A stretch of DNA of 21,598 nt from Nemertoderma westbladi (taxonomy: Eukaryota; Xenacoelomorpha; Nemertodermatida; Nemertodermatidae), in NCBI GenBank assembly GCA_032718475.1, contig JAUCBJ010008371.1, positions 1 to 21,598 on the forward strand, given 5' to 3'. The position numbers and the translations under genes are program-made. This document shows, in pieces, positions 17,827 through 21,598 of the stretch. The notes beneath the pieces were generated by a model. The model was not told where the DNA came from, did not search any database, and saw nothing but the letters and a program-made list of their open reading frames with translations. Numbering within the stretch: position 1 is the first letter of the stretch; every line of letters begins with the position of its first letter.

Positions 17827-18097
17827 ACTACTAGGATCGGCATGCTGCATTGCAGCTGCATTTTTAAGAATGCTGTGCCGGCTTGTCAACAAAATTGCAC
17901 CGCCACAACTCCCTATCACCCATGACATTTGCTAGATCATCCGCATCTTTAAGGCCAGTGTCCTTTAAGATGCGTCTCAAGAAAGTCATGGGCTGTCCAC
18001 CATGCTTATTCACTCCATGAGGCTGCCAAAGTACAAGATTATGCACTGGCTGGTCCTCACGGCGAAAGCAATGTCCTGCAAAGCGAAGGCGATTTTG
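17826..18097 (-). mobile_element. 3' fragment of a LINE bordering the satellite array
   Basis: The minus strand encodes RLRFAGHCFRREDQPVHNL, LWQPHGVNKHGGQP, LRRILKDTGLKDADDLANV and a CNFVDKPAQHS end with a stop. This is the same ORF2 end as at 11590-12023 but with fewer lesions. Its TAG-repeat 3' end abuts the last satellite unit exactly. The 5' truncation is near 18097. No target duplication was found. Confidence 0.8.
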
Positions 18098-18753
18098 TTC
18101 ATCTTATAGATACTACCATATATCCTCCCTCCTCTTTACTCCCTTTATCCCTCTATACATCGCTATCGAAAATATAGCATACTTCGTCCCACCTTCTCTT
18201 CCCAATGTGCTCGGAGCTTTGGGAGACGATCGACCAATCATTGCCGTATCGTGGTATGGATCATACCGCCTCCTAATAAATCCCCACCCCTTACTGTTTA
18301 TTTGTATGCTCATATTGGTGTCCGCACCTCTCGTCCATGTCACATTCCACATTCTGTTGATATTTATGATATCAACTTCCACCCTCGCGTTGTTGATTAG
18401 AAAATCAACCACCAATAATTTCCTTAAGTCCGCAACCGTGATACAAACAAGGACTGAAAGGACACGAGGATAGTTTGTGAACAACTGGTACCATTATGTG
18501 TCATAAATCTGGTTGTTCACCTCCCTCAATGATTGGAGAAATAAATCTTCTGTAGAACAACTGAGACAAACATATCCTTGAACTGGTATTTACCTCCTCG
18601 CTAGGGATAAATTCATTTAGAGATAGTCTTCGAATGATTGAATCCTCCTACTGAGATCGTATTTCTGAATATTTCTGAATACGACATAGGCCTTCCCCTG
18701 CTCTCTACCACTACCATCAATGGCGGAAAACATATTAGTCATCCTACAGGAAC
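18098..18753 (+). other. Region with an uncertain open frame upstream of the overlapping ORFs
   Basis: One plus-strand frame is open from about 18090 to 18473, with no ATG near its start. Its first part (AIENIAYFVPPSLPN, then RPIIAVSWYGSYRL) reads like protein, but the second half becomes a hydrophobic string typical of a wrong frame. A neighbouring frame (18116 to about 18395) reads better there. This could be a decayed gene with a frameshift near 18285, or chance. From 18480 to 18753 I see no gene; a doubled ATTTCTGAAT block lies at 18661-18680. Confidence 0.2.
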
Positions 18754-19158
18754 ATGGAGAACATTCCATACGCTTTCGTTGATACTCAGCTGATTGCTCC
18801 CTGGGCAGAAGGTCGAGGTTTCTTCCGCACCATGTATGCTAATACGTCTAGCAACATTACCAAGGTGCAACGAACTTCCATCGGACATCTTGCCTTTCAG
18901 GAATACGGATGGAATTTCAAAGTCGGAAATCCCATTAACTATCAACAAGTATACGGAGACCATTATTCTCGATTATACTTTGATGGACCATTGACCACAC
19001 CTGGCGCCGTGTATAGCTTCATGAGTGTTCCACTCCGTCCCTCCTTAGCTATATACACGATCTTTGAAAACACCGCACTTGCCGGTTGGCTAGCCGATGT
19101 GTGCAGTCGTACTATACGCGCCCGCCCATCCATTAATACTTGGGACCAAACTCGCTAA
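18754..19158 (+). CDS. Unrecognised ORF (134 aa), first of an overlapping pair
   Basis: The frame starts at an ATG preceded closely by an in-frame TAG and ends at TAA. The protein has an ordinary, globular-looking composition rich in Tyr, Phe and Asn (WAEGRGFFRTMYAN, QQVYGDHYSRLYFDGP). It has no Cys cluster, signal peptide or clear membrane span. Its last 62 bases overlap the next ORF, which lies in the +1 frame. The two may be one protein divided by a one-base change, or a natural overlapping pair with frameshifting or reinitiation. I do not recognise the family. Confidence 0.5.
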   Translation: MENIPYAFVDTQLIAPWAEGRGFFRTMYANTSSNITKVQRTSIGHLAFQEYGWNFKVGNPINYQQVYGDHYSRLYFDGPLTTPGAVYSFMSVPLRPSLAIYTIFENTALAGWLADVCSRTIRARPSINTWDQTR

Positions 19159-20533
19159 ACTAAATGAACATAATAAATTCATCCGTTTCGAATGTTTCCG
19201 GAGATTTTTAACCCCGTTCCGCAATGTGGATAGCCAATTTAAAGACCGCGCTTTGACCAAACTCAGCCTAAGAAACTCAGCTGCAGAGAAGTTGGATAGC
19301 GCTGGATTCGCCATTTTCAAAGAGATTTGTATATCGAACTTGCACTCCTCTGTTATACAAAGACCTCGAATTCCCACAGGTTATTCTGTCATGGAAATCC
19401 AGACAATAGGTCCATCTGAAGAGACAGACGCGCCCACTTCAGCTATGCACTTGGAAGACGAACCAATATGTCTAGAATCTGAAGAGATTCAGCCTATCGC
19501 GCCCCGGAACAGCGATAACGATTACATCATAGAATGGTATCAAGGTCCACAGTGTCTCACTGCGTACGATTATCGACATGCCAACTATGTTTCTAGGCAA
19601 CGTTGTCGGTTATGCGCATCGAGAGACCACGATACGCCCATGGACACCAACGTCCGCTGTTCCTATTTCCAAGAACAACCGACTATGGAAATTTATTGCG
19701 CATATTGCAGACTCAATAACTTGCATATCTTTGCGGTTTGCCCTCAATTTATGACTCAATGTCACCATTGTCAACTAAAGGGACATGCTAGTTTCGACTG
19801 CCCTTTTAATCACGATTTGGAAAGCGTAGATGAAATGATCACACTGCGTTACATCAGAGCTTGGGAAGCGAACGCTGATTTACATTGTGATTCGCGCCAT
19901 CGCTATTATCCCGGACGCGCTTACGAAGGAGTTTATGCGTTCCATCCTTATCTATTCGCTTCGGTTGAACAGAAATCACGCATATCAAGTTACGAGCTAC
20001 TGAAGCGTGTCGGAGAATGTATTTCAACTAAATTCGTACGCAAATTTATCAGGAGTGTTAATCCTAGCGACCTTCATTCCTATAACTTAATCAATTATAT
20101 CCGTCAGGATCCGGACTATGGAGACTTGTTTGTTAACTCACACCCCGAGTTGCAGGAAGTACATCGAAGGCCTTACGAATACCGAGCCCGCGAACGCGAG
20201 TTGGAAAGGACCATTAAACCTCGGAAGTTTCTAACTGCCTATGGTCCACCCACGGCCCTCGTTCAGACCACTCGTAAAGGACCCGTAAGAGCGGCTGTCT
20301 TGAAACGAGCTCTCAAAGCCGTTAGACCCCTCTCACCTGACATTGATGTCAATCAACCCGGTACTTCGACTGGCGGATATACCGACCATAATCCTACACC
20401 CTCTGATGCAATCATATTGCACCCTTCACCCAGGAGTTATAGCCCTCCTTGTAAAGTGGCTCGCCCCAAAGAGAAAAGGACTCTGGCTAGCTTTAAAAAA
20501 CTGCGTAAACGCCGTCCGCGCAAGAAAGACTAA
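19097..20533 (+). CDS. Gag/ORF1-like protein with three CCHC-type zinc clusters (478 aa), family unknown
   Basis: The ATG lies two codons after an in-frame stop. The N-terminal 165 residues have no motif I know and include an acidic stretch at 105-130. Zinc clusters follow: C170-C173-H178-C188, C201-C204-H210-C215, and C222-C225-H230-C235, the last with the exact C-x2-C-x4-H-x4-C knuckle spacing. Residues 250-380 look helical and basic, 410-450 are Pro/Ser-rich, and the tail is strongly basic (KKLRKRRPRKKD). Such clusters with a basic tail are typical of nucleic-acid-binding Gag or ORF1 proteins. No polymerase, protease or integrase follows in the 1 kb to the window edge. The intronless frame amid transposons suggests a mobile element or virus-derived origin, but a host gene is not excluded. 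Confidence 0.65.
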   Translation: MCAVVLYAPAHPLILGTKLAKLNEHNKFIRFECFRRFLTPFRNVDSQFKDRALTKLSLRNSAAEKLDSAGFAIFKEICISNLHSSVIQRPRIPTGYSVMEIQTIGPSEETDAPTSAMHLEDEPICLESEEIQPIAPRNSDNDYIIEWYQGPQCLTAYDYRHANYVSRQRCRLCASRDHDTPMDTNVRCSYFQEQPTMEIYCAYCRLNNLHIFAVCPQFMTQCHHCQLKGHASFDCPFNHDLESVDEMITLRYIRAWEANADLHCDSRHRYYPGRAYEGVYAFHPYLFASVEQKSRISSYELLKRVGECISTKFVRKFIRSVNPSDLHSYNLINYIRQDPDYGDLFVNSHPELQEVHRRPYEYRARERELERTIKPRKFLTAYGPPTALVQTTRKGPVRAAVLKRALKAVRPLSPDIDVNQPGTSTGGYTDHNPTPSDAIILHPSPRSYSPPCKVARPKEKRTLASFKKLRKRRPRKKD

Positions 20534-21598
20534 CTGTTTAGAGTATTTACGTATATTAGAAACTGTGATTTTGTATATTTTATAGAATCAAATCCCATTT
20601 TCTGGGAGCGGTGTAAAAGCTTCTGTGGGATATAACTGGCCCTTTTGCTTCGCAATCCAGTTTCCCCCCAGGCGCTGGAATACTCTAAAAAGGTTCTCTA
20701 ACTGTATATATATTCCCCTCGCCCGCAAGGTACCGTTACAGGTGTTTTTAACGGACATAAAAGTCATTCTGCTATATACGTGTTTTAGCGGACATGGTAA
20801 GGCAAAAAACCTGCAATGCGACAAATACCTTTCATAGCTTAGCCGTGATGATTCATATTACGACATCTAACAGCTGGTTGCTGACATGGAAACAGCCATT
20901 GGACGCATGGTTCTTTGTTTGGCTTGAGCCAATCAGAGCGATTTTTTCCTGTCGACGTGTAGCTTTTTGGTCGATCATAAGGAGTGTGTTCAGTCTTACT
21001 GTTTTTTCTTGATACTTTGTTGTTATTGCTGTCTAGGCCAGGAACAACGGCTCTAGAGTCAATTCGTTTCATACTTTTAGAAGAAACATTAGTAGGCTTA
21101 AATTATAGAGCGTATGACTGTTATCATATCAATACACAGTCCAGTCCATGTCATATATCACATATCATACTGTTGTTCATATCATATCTTAACCTACCGT
21201 CTTAATGCTTTTACCGTTGTCATATTTTGTATTAGTTGGTTGAATATTATTTGGAGAACATTTATAAAGAACCCAAATTTCCCAATTTTCTTGATACACT
21301 ACAGGTTAGAGAGACGGGTTATATATAGCGATTGCGACTTATATTGTTGTGGTTTGTAGTGAATTTAATGCTATTTGATAAGCCCTACATGAGTCAATTG
21401 CTGTTCGCTTTATATATGATAAAATTCATTGACGGTCGGCAAATTAGTGAACAGTATTGTGTGTTACCGGTAGTGTGCATGATTGTGATTGATAACTAAG
21501 CATTTCCTAAAGAATGCGCCTCATACGTGAATCTTAAGCCTTACCGACTTACCGTTGTGATTAGTATAAGTCATATCTCTGTTTACTTAGATAGAGCG
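20534..21598. other. Non-coding right end
   Basis: I see no gene here. Open frames are short, overlap on both strands and lack motifs. CCAAT boxes occur at 20896-20936, and the last 400 bases are AT-rich. Confidence 0.4.
20896..20940 (+). promoter_or_regulatory. Possible promoter element with two CCAAT boxes
   Basis: An inverted box (CCATTGG, 20896-20902) and a strong direct box (GAGCCAATCAGAGCG, with CCAATCAG at 20929-20936) lie 27 bases apart, a pattern bound by NF-Y in many promoters. An initiator-like TCAGTCT lies about 60 bases downstream at 20990-20996. No TATA box or following exon is identified. Confidence 0.3.

Noticed and set aside
16697-17928. Repeat proteins of 100-153 residues on the minus strand
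   Set aside because: The 63-bp satellite period keeps frames open. The frame is broken between segments and there is no start context or domain.
18754-20533. LTR retrotransposon
   Set aside because: No direct long terminal repeats flank the ORFs inside the window, and no protease, RT or integrase follows, so the zinc clusters alone do not justify that call.
20588-21359. Several 70-80 aa ORFs on both strands at the right end
   Set aside because: They overlap in conflicting frames, lack motifs and lie in AT-rich DNA.

Overview
The window looks like invertebrate metazoan nuclear DNA. It has GT-AG introns, long AT-rich spacers, several classes of retrotransposon, SINE-like sequences, a satellite array and nested DNA transposons. 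It has no bacterial operon structure. The frequent TACAGTA/TACTGTA and TAGGCCTA words would fit an echinoderm, but that is an impression and not a proof.

Left third (1-9160, all minus strand): two non-LTR retrotransposons lie head to tail. Element A (1 to about 2640) has an ORF1 and an ORF2 that runs open off the left edge with endonuclease and the start of reverse transcriptase. Element B (about 2700-8050) looks full length: ORF1 with a Cys-rich finger and coiled coil, then ORF2 with endonuclease and reverse transcriptase. In both elements ORF1 and ORF2 share one reading frame and are separated by a single UGA followed by C. Element B also carries about 24 in-frame copies of a 30-bp repeat between that stop and the endonuclease. 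A decayed 3' piece of a third retrotransposon follows (8118 to about 9160).

Middle (9160-16530): a 5S rRNA-derived fragment, then two host-like gene pieces that appear only when splice sites are considered. One is a complete three-exon gene (10737-12359, plus) for a 124-residue single-pass membrane RING-H2 protein of RNF24/RNF122-like layout. The other is the terminal exon (16526-16132, minus) of a Cys-rich, EGF-like extracellular protein with a hydrophobic tail. The two genes converge. Between them lies an inverted-repeat element (12488-13643) that holds a tRNA-like Pol III head joined directly to a hammerhead ribozyme motif, plus a nested piggyBac-like insertion. A 5'-truncated retrotransposon with a 15-bp target duplication (14283-15611) is also there.

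Right third (16670-21598): a 63-bp satellite array, a retrotransposon 3' fragment at its edge, and two overlapping plus-strand ORFs (18754-20533). I do not recognise the family of these ORFs. The larger has three tandem CCHC-type zinc clusters and a basic tail, as in Gag or ORF1 nucleic-acid-binding proteins. The last kilobase has no gene I can support, only a pair of CCAAT boxes.

The best candidates for something undescribed are the shared in-frame UGA junction, the tRNA-like/hammerhead composite, and the overlapping zinc-cluster ORF pair.
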